Shown piece by piece: positions 1-7,574 of a stretch of DNA of 10,000 nucleotides (positions are counted from its first letter, which is position 1; each line of letters begins with the position of its first letter). Made by a program: the position numbers and the translations under genes. The DNA is from Glandiceps talaboti (Eukaryota > Hemichordata > Enteropneusta > Spengelidae). Below the pieces are notes generated by a model, which worked only from the letters and a program-made list of their open reading frames with translations, did not search any database and had not been told where the DNA came from. The stretch lies in contig NC_135558.1 in the NCBI RefSeq assembly GCF_964340395.1, positions 8,015,001-8,025,000 of the forward strand, read 5' to 3'.

Positions 1-2
1 CA

Positions 3-1322
3 GTATCTAATCTGCCTTTTCTATCGAAAGTCCTAGAGAAAATTGTCGCACAGCAATTACATGATCATCTAACCAAGTTCGAGCTTTACACTAAGTGTCA
101 AAGTGCATATCGGGCTAATCATAGTACCGAAACGGCCCTTTTACGAGTCCATAATGACATCATGGTGGCCTTAAATAATAAGAAGGATGTCGTTCTTATC
201 ATGTTGGATCTGTCAGCAGCTTTTGATACAATCGACCATAGCATTTTGTTAAATAGACTGGAGTTTCGTTTTGGTGTCACCGGGACAGCTCTAGCCTGGT
301 TTAAATCCTATCTTCTCAATCGCCATCAACGTGTCAAAGTGACCTCTACAGCGTCTTCTACTTCGCATATAAAGTACGGTGTCCCACAAGGGTCAGTTCT
401 AGGCCCGATCCTATTCACATTGTATACAGCTCCTTTAGAGGATGTCATCATCGGACATGGCCTTGACTACATGATGTATGCAGACGACTCAGAGATTTAC
501 ACAATCTGCAATAAGCCAGCTGACATTCTACCTGATGTTGAAACGTGCATCGACGACATTCGCAGCTGGATGAGATCAAATATGTTAGTCCTCAACGATG
601 ACAAAACTGCTGAGGTGATCCAGTTCTCGTCACGGTTAAAAACCAATGTAGTAGAACTGACCAGCCTGAAAATTGGCGGGCTAGACATCGCACCCTCTAC
701 CTCAGTCCGTAATCTCGGTGTTACTCTCCGTAGGGACGGCTCCATGTCTGATCAGATTAGTCACATTTGCAAGAATGGTTACTTTTCGTTATACAAGATT
801 GGAAAAATTCGCAAACTGTTAGACAAAGCCTGTACAGAGAAATTAATTCATGCATTTGTGACATCCCGACTCGATTACTGCAATGGTCTATTGTATGGAA
901 TTCCAAAATACCAGATAGATCGTCTGCAGTCACTCCAGAATGCTGCAGCCCGTCTTGTCAGTTGTACACGAAAATTCGACCACATTACTCCTGTACTATA
1001 TGACTTGCATTGGCTCCCAGTTGAGGCTAGGATTAATTTCAAAATCCCACTGATCACTTTCAAGATAATCAATCACGTAGCACCATTATACCTGTCAGAT
1101 TTAATTAGCATTTATGTTCCAACACGAAATCTTCGTTCCGCTGAAAAGCTACTCTTAGTCCAACCACGTGGCAATTTCAATAGATCTTATGGCCAGAGGG
1201 CTTTTTCAGTGTGCTCACCCTCTCTGTGGAATTCACTTCCATTTGAAATGAGAAATATAATGACTGTTGACATTTTTAAACGTAGTTTAAAGACATATCT
1301 TTTTAGACAACATTTTAAGTGA
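3..1322 (+). CDS. Non-LTR retrotransposon reverse transcriptase (L2/CR1-like), 5'-partial
   Basis: This is the C-terminal part of the ORF2-type polyprotein that copies a non-LTR element into DNA by target-primed reverse transcription. The frame is open from base 3 to a TGA at 1320-1322 (439 codons) with no internal stop. The ATG at 162 is internal, because good reverse-transcriptase sequence precedes it. Motifs in order, numbered from base 3: QSAYRANHSTETAL at 33-46; motif A LDLSAAFD with Asp69 and Asp75; motif B VPQGSVLGP at 127-135; catalytic YADD at 159-162 (bases 477-488); LNDDKT at 197-202; VRNLGV at 235-240. The thumb and C-terminal region follows with RLDYCNGLLYGIP (289-301), LHWLPVEAR and a SLWNSLP block near the end, as is usual for this group. 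The catalytic residues are intact. The upstream endonuclease domain would lie outside the window. Family placement rests on motif recognition; the exact clade (L2, CR1 or relative) is inferred. Confidence 0.96.
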   Translation, partial: VSNLPFLSKVLEKIVAQQLHDHLTKFELYTKCQSAYRANHSTETALLRVHNDIMVALNNKKDVVLIMLDLSAAFDTIDHSILLNRLEFRFGVTGTALAWFKSYLLNRHQRVKVTSTASSTSHIKYGVPQGSVLGPILFTLYTAPLEDVIIGHGLDYMMYADDSEIYTICNKPADILPDVETCIDDIRSWMRSNMLVLNDDKTAEVIQFSSRLKTNVVELTSLKIGGLDIAPSTSVRNLGVTLRRDGSMSDQISHICKNGYFSLYKIGKIRKLLDKACTEKLIHAFVTSRLDYCNGLLYGIPKYQIDRLQSLQNAAARLVSCTRKFDHITPVLYDLHWLPVEARINFKIPLITFKIINHVAPLYLSDLISIYVPTRNLRSAEKLLLVQPRGNFNRSYGQRAFSVCSPSLWNSLPFEMRNIMTVDIFKRSLKTYLFRQHFK

Positions 1323-1510
1323 TTGATTTTAACTTGTCAGTTTTTATACATTGTGAATTATTTTAATTGGCCAGTTTTAGACCTAGCCCCTTTTTGTGTG
1401 TTGTTATTTTCTTTACTTTATTGCAATCTTTTAAACTTCAGTCTGTACAACGCGCTGAGACGCATGTGTAGCGCGTTTACTTACAAGAAATAAAATAATA
1501 ATAATAATAA
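1323..1510 (+). other. 3' UTR and terminal hairpin/tail of the non-LTR retrotransposon
   Basis: This short AT-rich stretch follows the reverse-transcriptase stop codon. Near its end a perfect 8-bp inverted repeat (aacgcgct at 1449-1456, agcgcgtt at 1470-1477) encloses a 13-base loop. An AATAAA lies at 1489-1494, and an (AAT)n tail runs to about 1510. L2/CR1-type elements commonly end in a stem-loop followed by a short microsatellite tail, which their own reverse transcriptase recognises. The GCGC-containing stem here fits that pattern. The end of the element is therefore placed at the (AAT)n tract. No target-site duplication can be assessed because the 5' end is outside the window. Confidence 0.8.
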
Positions 1511-1770
1511 TGAGTTGATGAATGAATGAATGAATGAATGGATGAGTTGATGAATGAATGAATGAATGAATGGATGGATGAATGAATGAATGGATGAATG
1601 GATGGATGAATGAATGAATGAATGAATGAATAACAAAAGACAAACAGAACAAACGAACGAACAAACGAACAAACAAATAAACAGACAGACAAAACAAACA
1701 AACAAACAAACAAACAAACAAACAAACAAACAAACAAACAAAAAATCAAACAACCAACCAACCAAACAAC
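1511..1770. repeat. Compound tetranucleotide microsatellite (TGAA/TGGA then CAAA/CAAC)
   Basis: Units of tgaa with interspersed tgga and two tgagttga interruptions fill about 1511-1631. A transition of caaa, cgaa and caga variants follows. A purer caaa array spans about 1691-1742, and caac/caaa variants extend to about 1770. The array starts directly at the (AAT)n tail of the retrotransposon. Long minus-strand open frames through it encode only low-complexity Ile-His-Ser and Cys-Leu-Phe-Val repeats and are not genes. Confidence 0.95.
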
Positions 1771-2377
1771 CATAATAATTTCGTATACTTCCAATAGTTC
1801 TCTACTTTGGAATTTGCGTTTGAGTAACACACAAATGTATAATGTAATTCGGCCAGTAAAGCTGTAATTTCTCAATATAATGTATATATTTGTGTACCCG
1901 GAAAATGGTACTGTCATTTATTTATTTATTTAAAAAACACCTTCATTGCACGTTGAGAGACATCCTGACAAAAATCAATGGAAACTTCAAGTAAATGTAA
2001 ATGATATGAATTATGGGTGTGAGTTGTAACCGACTGTTTACAAACTTTCACATGCTTGCCAGCAATCGTTATCATTATTATCATCAGAAACTTAAAAGTA
2101 GACTAGTAACAGGCGTGTTTTTCAGTTGCCGCAAAGTGGACTTGATGTTTTACGATAATGAATCACTGTAGTGGTTTTACGACGATGATCTGACATTTTT
2201 GGTGTCCTCTGTACACAATTCAAGTCCCCTGATGACTGAATGGTTCGAGTTTGAACTCTTCATGCCGGATATTTGTGAACTACGTTTTCAAAACTTACAG
2301 ATGTATAGCATTACACCATAGACCGAGTGAGATTAATTCTTCCATTCCTAAAATCAAATCCATGTAAGCATAAACAA
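1771..2377. other. Intergenic or intronic sequence, no gene seen
   Basis: The stretch is AT-rich, with stops in all frames at short intervals. A small (attt)n run lies near 1916-1932. A motif near 2243 resembles a tRNA T-arm or pol III B box (ggttcgagtt), but no A box or cloverleaf accompanies it. I see no other feature. Confidence 0.6.
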
Positions 2378-2608
2378 TCATTTTAATATATATTTGATAA
2401 TGACGTGAAACGTATACGATCCAAAAAAAATATGACGTAGCAGTATTCGTTGATCGGTGGAAGAAGCAGGAATTTTAACCACCATCGGTATGGTGTGCTG
2501 AAGAACGTCAACCCAGGGTAATTTCATAGGAAGGGAGCAGCAACCAGTTGCCCATTCACTTGGCGTACCTTTGTCAACTCTACCAATAATAGCATATTTC
2601 CATACCAA
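2378..2608 (-). pseudogene. Probable fragment of an LTR-retrotransposon (Gypsy-like) reverse transcriptase
   Basis: This is a 76-codon minus-strand frame between stops. Its first half reads as the segment just upstream of the palm domain in Gypsy-type reverse transcriptases: an I-I-x-R-V stretch, then GTPSEW (2569-2552) and a short hydrophobic-basic segment ending in Pro-Met-Lys. In intact elements the equivalent region is G-I-I-x-x-V-x-x-G-T-P-S-E-W-C followed by a PKK stretch and an R-x-T-V-D-x-Q block. Here the Cys after the Trp is missing, and the PKK and TVD blocks are only faintly visible (PMK, then WVDVLQ). The second half is unrelated AT-rich readthrough. There is no ATG; the frame begins at a TTG. 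The catalytic motifs are absent. I read it as a short decayed relic. A chance match cannot be excluded because the support is one motif and its spacing. Confidence 0.4.
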
Positions 2609-2900
2609 ATGTCACGAAGTATCACAATGTTTGGTCCGTCATGACCTCACTACATAGCAACCACACAACAAAACCTCAGGCTTTGACAAAGGGCCACGAT
2701 AGGTGAACTGAGGACAATGGCTATTGATCGACTAGAATTGACAACTATTGAGTTCCTTCATAAATGAAATAAAATAAACAAGAACAACAGCTTCAGCGTA
2801 TATGACCTATGACCTACGATTTCATAATAATACCGGTTGCACCCCACTGTCGACTTTGGTTGTACATTAACCAACAGAGTGAATCCGACGAGGTGCTCTA
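2609..2900. other. No recognisable gene
   Basis: This stretch between the LTR-retroelement-like fragment and the hairpin/TATA region shows no coding frame of note, no tandem repeat and no RNA gene. An AAATAAAATAAA tract near 2766-2778 could pass for a polyadenylation signal but has no gene upstream on that strand. Confidence 0.5.
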
Positions 2901-2948
2901 GCCATTAACAATGGGCCATTATTGTTGGCATGGTGATATGTATATAAG
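2901..2948 (+). promoter_or_regulatory. Imperfect hairpin followed by a TATA-box match
   Basis: An inverted repeat pairs gcc and aacaat (2901-2903 and 2907-2912, with a 3-base bulge) with attgtt and ggc (2921-2929). A TATATAAG match follows at 2941-2948. A start site about 30 bases later would fall near 2972. Downstream there is no long reading frame, but close matches to a 5' splice site occur at 3224 (gtaagt) and 3244 (gtaagt). The pattern would suit a TATA promoter with a non-coding first exon. TATA matches are common in AT-rich DNA, so this is weak. Confidence 0.2.
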
Positions 2949-3530
2949 TGGTGTATATATGAATACAAAGGCTGATAAGTCAAGCGAGACTATTTCAATA
3001 ATAGAGACGTCATTTAAAACGTCGGAGTTTTGATCTGCTACCAGAGACAATGTATGTAGGATTACTATGTATGTGCGCTTACACATATTAACGTCTTACT
3101 GAACGATCTCGAACAAGTCTACTGTGTGATTTTAGTTTTTACTGTGGTCTTCGAGTGAAGAATTTCGGATAGTTTCTGACGAAAAAGCTGCTTTACCCAC
3201 GGTGATAAACTCAAAGACGCCTATGTAAGTAAGATTGAACTAAAGTAAGTGCCACAAATGAACATTCATCGATATATGAAACACTCCCATTTTTCATGTG
3301 TTTTATTTTCATTTTAAAAAAATGCTACGAACTAGTTTTCAAAGACAGAAAATTCCGCTACCATAATTGTATGTAGTTTTGAACACAGTTCAAACACTCA
3401 AGAACAGTTTGCTACAGAATAAAACGACTTGAAGGAGAATAGAAGTACACTATACATGTAAGTTTGTCTACCGCGTAATTTTTTTTCCATAAACTGTGAA
3501 TAGCTCCTGTAAAAGTGTGTGGGTATGTGA
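2949..3530. other. No coding gene seen; possible untranslated exon region
   Basis: No open frame of useful length occurs. The stretch holds a short inverted repeat around 3006-3023 (gacgt and acgtc arms) and the two gtaagt splice-donor matches at 3224 and 3244. Nothing here is recognisable as protein coding or as an RNA gene. Confidence 0.4.
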
Positions 3531-3583
3531 GTATGTATGTATGTATGTATGTATGTATGTATGTATGTATGTATGTATGTATG

Positions 3584-3633
<50 letters not shown>

Positions 3634-3636
3634 CGT
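3531..3636. repeat. Compound microsatellite (GTAT)n-(GT)n
   Basis: About 14 near-perfect gtat units fill 3531-3585. A short tatata bridge follows, then a gt array from about 3592 with a gcgcgcg interruption near 3621-3627, ending near 3636. Four overlapping open frames cross it on both strands, but they translate only the repeat (Tyr-Ile-His-Thr or Cys-Met-Tyr-Val) and are artefacts. Confidence 0.97.
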
Positions 3637-3767
3637 ACATTGTAAGTATGACAGAAAAAGTAACCCGAAAAGTTTCCTGTTAAAGACACACATTTTTTTC
3701 TTTATTTAAAAGACGGAAATATGTACCCAACCTTTAATGTGGTCCCATTGTCATGACGTGCATATTG

Positions 3768-3826
3768 TGACGGCGTCATCATCTATAAATACATCTTTAA
3801 AAGTTGAAATCTCGCGAATTCACGTG
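3768..3826 (+). promoter_or_regulatory. Candidate core promoter: CRE-like palindrome, TATA box, E-box
   Basis: The sequence shows TGACG-G-CGTCA at 3768-3778, a perfect 5-bp inverted repeat with one central base that resembles a split CRE/ATF site. Another TGACG lies upstream at 3754. TATAAATA follows at 3784-3791 and CACGTG at 3821-3826. A start would be expected near 3814. The clustering within 60 bases is more suggestive than any single match. The only downstream ATG frames are very short (3 and 17 codons), so if it is a promoter it would drive a spliced or non-coding transcript. This is inferred from motifs only. Confidence 0.3.
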
Positions 3827-4083
3827 AGGCGAGAATTGAGGAAGGGGGAAACCCCAGTATGACCGCCTAATCTGACAATGAAAACACACACGGAATATTA
3901 TATAAACCAATTCCCTGCCAATCTAATGTAGAGGATTTATATTTAAAAGAAAACTATAATTTTGATCTACCCTTTGTATGTTTTAAAAAGATATATTTAA
4001 TGCTATAAACTTCAATTTTTCATTACAAGTTCTTCCGGGATCGATCATCATGTTTTTTCGTCGAATAAAAGAAAGTAGGCGTT

Positions 4084-4116
4084 GTTGTTTTTGTTGGGTG
4101 TTTAGTCAAAAACAAC
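4084..4116. repeat. Perfect 10-bp inverted repeat
   Basis: The left arm gttgtttttg (4084-4093) and right arm caaaaacaac (4107-4116) are exact reverse complements around a 13-base loop. The arms are low in complexity, so the hairpin may be incidental. There is no gene immediately upstream for which it could be a 3' structure. Confidence 0.6.
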
Positions 4117-4555
4117 CTGTGAAATTCTAGCACTATATTTTTACAGTCATATTGTTTTTGTTGACAATGCGATAAGGACAAAATATGAAGAGCTATACAC
4201 AATATTATATTGAGAAACCATTATATACGAGAATTCGAATCAAACCAACGTGCATTTTGAAAAAAACCCGCTAACCATTAATTGGGGCCGGACATTCAAT
4301 TGTGACGCCGTGTTTAATTTTCCCCATAAAATGGTTCAATTTATAGTTTTGATCGGACAGCTATCACTGTTGACAAGTAAATTATTGTTACTATATAAGT
4401 TTGATTGAATATCGAATGTCAATTTACTCATACATTTTTAAAAAATTGATCGGCTGTTGAAATTCAGACTCCTAAGCCTAAAATTTTCCAGCCATTTTGT
4501 CACAACGCACGCTTTTTTACGACCTACTTTCCATTTCGACACCGAATAAACGATT

Positions 4556-4567
4556 CCCCCCCCCCCC
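4556..4567. repeat. Poly(C) run of 12
   Basis: Twelve consecutive C sit in otherwise AT-rich sequence. A comparable G run of 10 lies at 7964-7973. Both are simple homopolymers with no further structure seen. Confidence 0.9.
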
Positions 4568-5107
4568 TTTCTTACCTGCTTGGGTTAAGTTTGGGTTTCT
4601 TTTCGTCATCTATTAGGCTGGTTACCTGATAAAATCGAGAATATCCATCCATTTTACAATATGTACATGCAAAATCAGCCTGCGAAGTAACTGTGCGTAG
4701 TTATTTAATAGGTCGCCTCACATGATAGACTAAGACTTGATTCAAAAGTAGTCCCGGGTAGAATCCAAGTTTTCAATCAAGTTCTGGATCCGAGGATTGA
4801 AGTTTTAATATAAATTTTACATGTAGTTCTACTCTTTTTTTTATCGAACTTGACAACAAAAATTTATTGCTTTTACTAATGTTATTGAATCTCCCATACC
4901 TCGGATGGATATGATATGAATCATGAACCGTGAAGTATACCCAAGTAGCGATCGGATACATTAGGCCAAAAAAAGAAAGAAAGAAATGTTTCTGGTCATG
5001 TCTTTTTTCCAAAAACGGTGCGACGACGCGATTTTTTCCCCCCTCCCCTTCAATGTTAATATATATACATCACACACTATTCAGTGTTCACATATCACAT
5101 ATAGTGT

Positions 5108-5542
5108 TCAGTCAGTGATCATGGGCCTGGGCCCTGAAGAATTTTCTCTTTCTTCTGAGTCGTTTTGGTTTGGTTGCATAGCAACCACTGCCACGTTTTT
5201 TTTTCTAGCACCACCCATCAACAGTTGAAATGCATTCTGCACTGGTACTGGTCTCGACTCTTTCTGAACATCACCAGTTAAATTAAAGGTGATAAACTTT
5301 CCAAACTCGATGACCGCAGACATTGTCACTGATAATGGTATCGTTTGAAACTGGCCGGTGATTGACGTACTCACGCTACTTTCCACGGGAAAGTCAGCAT
5401 ACGCTGGCTCCAGTACAAATCTATCTCCAGTATTCAGAACACCCCTGCTCAAGTCATGGAACAGCCTTAGTAAGGTTACATTTGGCGATGCGTCGACAAG
5501 GCCAAAAGGCCTTAAAGATCTTTGACCCAAATGTAATCTGAA
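5108..5542 (-). CDS. Unrecognised protein, probable terminal exon (about 144 codons)
   Basis: I do not recognise this protein. The minus-strand frame is open from 5548 to a TGA at 5110-5108; an in-frame TAA lies at 5551-5549. It has no ATG near its start (the first plausible initiator is a TTG at 5530), so it is best read as an exon. AG acceptors sit at 5544-5543 (coding from 5542, phase 0) and 5539-5538, though the pyrimidine tract before them is poor. The product has mixed, non-repetitive, soluble-protein composition. A likely beta-rich middle runs through SSVSTSITGQFQTIP and a following hydrophobic strand. Next come QKESRP and a NAFQLLM motif (residues 99-105 counted from the TTG), then a basic ARKK and an acidic, disordered-looking tail. 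No membrane segment, signal peptide or zinc-binding pattern is seen. A possible AATAAA lies downstream at 4868-4863. An ATG at 5592-5590 in good context is in another frame. It could be a host exon, a retrogene piece or part of a transposon protein. Confidence 0.5.
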   Translation of the reverse strand, partial: FRLHLGQRSLRPFGLVDASPNVTLLRLFHDLSRGVLNTGDRFVLEPAYADFPVESSVSTSITGQFQTIPLSVTMSAVIEFGKFITFNLTGDVQKESRPVPVQNAFQLLMGGARKKNVAVVAMQPNQNDSEERENSSGPRPMITD

Positions 5543-5559
5543 CTGAGATTAACATGTCA

Positions 5560-5964
5560 ATAGGTACGTGATGAATTAGGTCTGACAGCCATTTTGGGTA
5601 ATACTTGTACCCTGCAATATTAAACATTCCCTAACACCCGTGCGCGATGTGTGTGCATTCATCTTGATGAGTGATGAACTGTGGGTAGAATATTATGAGA
5701 AAGGGGTATGAAGCCCGCCACCAGTGGCCATTTTCAATTTTTGAACAAGCTCAAAAAGCTAGCTTGCCGCCAGATCGGGAAAAAAAAGGAGTGACGCGCT
5801 GGTGTTGAAGTGACGCGCGCGCTGACCAGGAACATTTCTTTTCTTTTTTTTGGCCTTATGATTGGTTATTTTCCAAACCGTTTCTCTGTCGGCCGCTATG
5901 GTTTGTCAGCCATGTATAAATATTAAGCAGCCCAACATTCAATATTTTTAGTAGGAAAGGGTGG
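5560..5964. promoter_or_regulatory. Promoter-like, locally CpG-rich region with palindromes
   Basis: This non-coding stretch is less AT-rich than its surroundings. It contains a 10-bp palindrome aagctagctt (5756-5765) and a direct repeat agtgacgcgc (5790-5799 and 5809-5818). An inverted CCAAT box, attgg, lies at 5861-5865, and TATAAATAT at 5915-5923. The ~50-base spacing between the CCAAT and TATA matches is that of a classical animal promoter reading to the right, with an expected start near 5945. It lies between the unrecognised minus-strand exon and the decayed reverse transcriptase, so it could serve either strand or neither. Motif evidence only. Confidence 0.25.
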
Positions 5965-5989
5965 GTAATCTACTACTACTGTAGATTAC
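5965..5989. repeat. Perfect 9-bp hairpin just upstream of the reverse-transcriptase relic
   Basis: gtaatctac (5965-5973) and gtagattac (5981-5989) are exact reverse complements separated by tactact. The hairpin ends about 10 bases before the first recognisable reverse-transcriptase residues. No role is evident. It could be part of a mobile-element end, an operator-like palindrome or chance. Confidence 0.7.
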
Positions 5990-5997
5990 GAGTACAA

Positions 5998-6412
5998 AGT
6001 TTCGGTCAGCGGAAGTAGTGTGTCATGTGGCTGGCAACATTACCAACCACCTGTTTTACGCGGATGACCTAGTACTGATATGTCATTCGGTTACAATTTT
6101 AAGCAAGTTGGGGATTTGTGAGCAGTACGTAGAGCAGCATGACGTTTTTTTTCACACCTGGTCCACAAAAACTGAATGTAAGAGCTTATATATATATCTA
6201 CCACACATTATGGAAACCGGATTCTTAATATTTATTTGTACGGGAAACAGTTGAATTTTGTAACCGTTAGAATGTTACCTCATCGGGTACATGGCGTCTT
6301 CAACAGTACAGACGATTACGAAAAAAAACTATACTTATGCTTGGGTAAATTTTTAATGTTTGTAAATTTAGTCTTTGAAATGCAGACTTTTTAGAAGTCT
6401 ATCTATACTGTG
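5998..6412 (+). pseudogene. Decayed non-LTR retrotransposon reverse transcriptase, second lineage
   Basis: Frame at 6018 reads CHVAG, then NHLFYADDLVLI with the catalytic YADD at bases 6057-6068, then an E-Q-Y/E-Q-H-D stretch and TKTEC. This is the palm segment of a non-LTR reverse transcriptase with an arrangement distinct from the intact element at 3-1322. After about 6185 the similarity moves to another frame (6209 onward: YLYGKQLNFV, matching the usual NGxxLxFV strand). It then returns to the first frame (YTYAW near 6330-6344; LKCRLFRS near 6375-6398, matching a conserved K-C-x-L-F-x-S block). In-frame stops occur at 6354, 6363 and 6369. The product is dead: 5'-truncated, frameshifted and interrupted. 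The 5' limit (about 5998) and the 3' limit are approximate. The clade is not assigned. Confidence 0.75.
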
Positions 6413-6478
6413 TATTATTTAAATGTTTAGTGTAACCACAGTACTAGCAAGATACTTTAAAAAGTGGCATGTCGACCC

Positions 6479-6484
6479 AATAAA
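6479..6484 (+). terminator. Possible polyadenylation signal AATAAA
   Basis: AATAAA is followed within about 10-30 bases by a T/G-rich segment (attgtttttgccttgtg). It lies just past the last recognisable residues of the decayed reverse transcriptase, so it may be a relic of that element or incidental. Confidence 0.25.
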
Positions 6485-7574
6485 GCAATGCGGATTGTTT
6501 TTGCCTTGTGAAGGCAGTCAACATTAGTAATTACCGGGTATGTGTGGTCAAAGACATTGGGAATTTTACGTCAATCCCGCGAAAGTTGCTGAATATTTGA
6601 TAGACGTATTCTCGAGATACTAACATTTATGTGTACATGTTTTTGTCAATAACGCGTCTGGTACGTTAGTCAGTCGATTAGGCGTGATCGAATAAGTCAG
6701 TAACTCAGAGTCTGCGGTTTCGTTTCACCGACTATTAAACTGGCGATACCCATAACACTATAAAGTTAGACAATGTCACTCGTACACATCCTTTCTGGTT
6801 CTATTAGATCCATTGTCGTCGCACGTTAAAGGAATCGACTGGTGTCATATACACAGTATGACCTTCGTACTTTTGGTTATGTTCTATAGTGATCTAGCTA
6901 AAATATCTCCTGTTATGCTGGTTTCATTAGCATACCAACACATTTCGTCTGATACAGCAGCATAAATTCCTATCTTTACACTAAATATAAGGCTGAATGA
7001 TGTCATACCATAGTACAACATGTATAAGAAACCAAGTCGTTATTGAAACAGACAATTGAGTGTATGAATTACCTTACATGACCTATGCACCTAATACCAG
7101 CAGTTGTTTAGGTATGATTTATCGTAGCATAGGGCGTTGTTATGGTAATTTCCCAGGTGCCAGAAAAGTAGTGACTTCAGAATGATTTCATTTCACCTGC
7201 CAGAGCGCGCTTTAACAAGGAAAACAGTGAACTATCTAGGCGCTATTCGCTGTTTATCGTCAGTGGAACTAAATCACAAGACTCGGTATATGTGTGTGGA
7301 GCATTTTACCCGAAATTTTAAGAACTTCACCAAGAGAGTAATGTGTTTCAATCGACATAATATATTACAACATTATGTTGTTTGAATAGTTGCTGTTGCA
7401 TTATGACGTGTAAATAAGTGAACGTATGTCGCAGTTATGAACGACGGTGGTTTTGATGGAAAGAAAACCTGACTGATCTACAGGAAATTCATAACAGAAA
7501 TTTGTACCAAACCTATAGGTTTAAAATTAAAATATGGTACGTACAGACTCTACAGAGAATGAGCTAGACTTTCA
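6485..7574. other. Long stretch without a recognisable gene
   Basis: Only short frames occur, the largest a 67-codon plus-strand one at 7182-7385 with no recognisable motif and no splice context that I trust. No tandem repeat, RNA gene or mobile-element end was seen. It is probably intergenic or intronic. Confidence 0.5.

Larger units (their letters stand above)
3827..4772. other. Long AT-rich stretch without a recognisable gene
   Basis: No open frame with coding character appears on either strand. The only structure seen is an inverted repeat at 4084-4116 and a run of 12 C at 4556-4567. It is probably intergenic or intronic. Confidence 0.6.

Noticed and set aside
497-1072. Other frames (minus 497-745, plus 767-1003, minus 875-1072) inside the reverse transcriptase
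   Set aside because: Shadows of the real frame, which carries all the conserved motifs.
1431-1917. Three long minus-strand open frames (94-146 codons) over the microsatellite
   Set aside because: They translate only the tetranucleotide repeats into Ile-His-Ser and Cys-Leu-Phe-Val runs. All frames of such arrays stay open, so they are not evidence of genes.
2236-2260. tRNA-like T-arm or pol III B box (ggttcgagtttgaac)
   Set aside because: No acceptor stem, D-arm or anticodon arm can be drawn upstream, and no A box is seen at suitable spacing.
3398-3709. Four overlapping frames on both strands over the GTAT/GT array
   Set aside because: Repeat-derived Tyr-Ile-His-Thr or Cys-Met-Tyr-Val runs with no flanking protein-like sequence.
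4773-5228. Small frames at 4773-5012 (-), 4930-5118 (+) and 4986-5228 (+)
   Set aside because: Low-complexity or shadow frames without recognisable motifs. They overlap homopolymer tracts or the antisense of the better minus-strand exon.
5550-5592. Joining the ATG at 5592-5590 to the downstream minus-strand frame as a single first exon
   Set aside because: The ATG frame (reading MAVRPNSS) differs from the exon frame and meets a TGA after 11 codons. The only in-between donor/acceptor pair would give an intron of about 25 bases, too short.
7182-7385. 67-codon plus-strand frame
   Set aside because: No recognisable motif, no supporting splice signals and a length expected by chance over about 1 kb of gene-free sequence.
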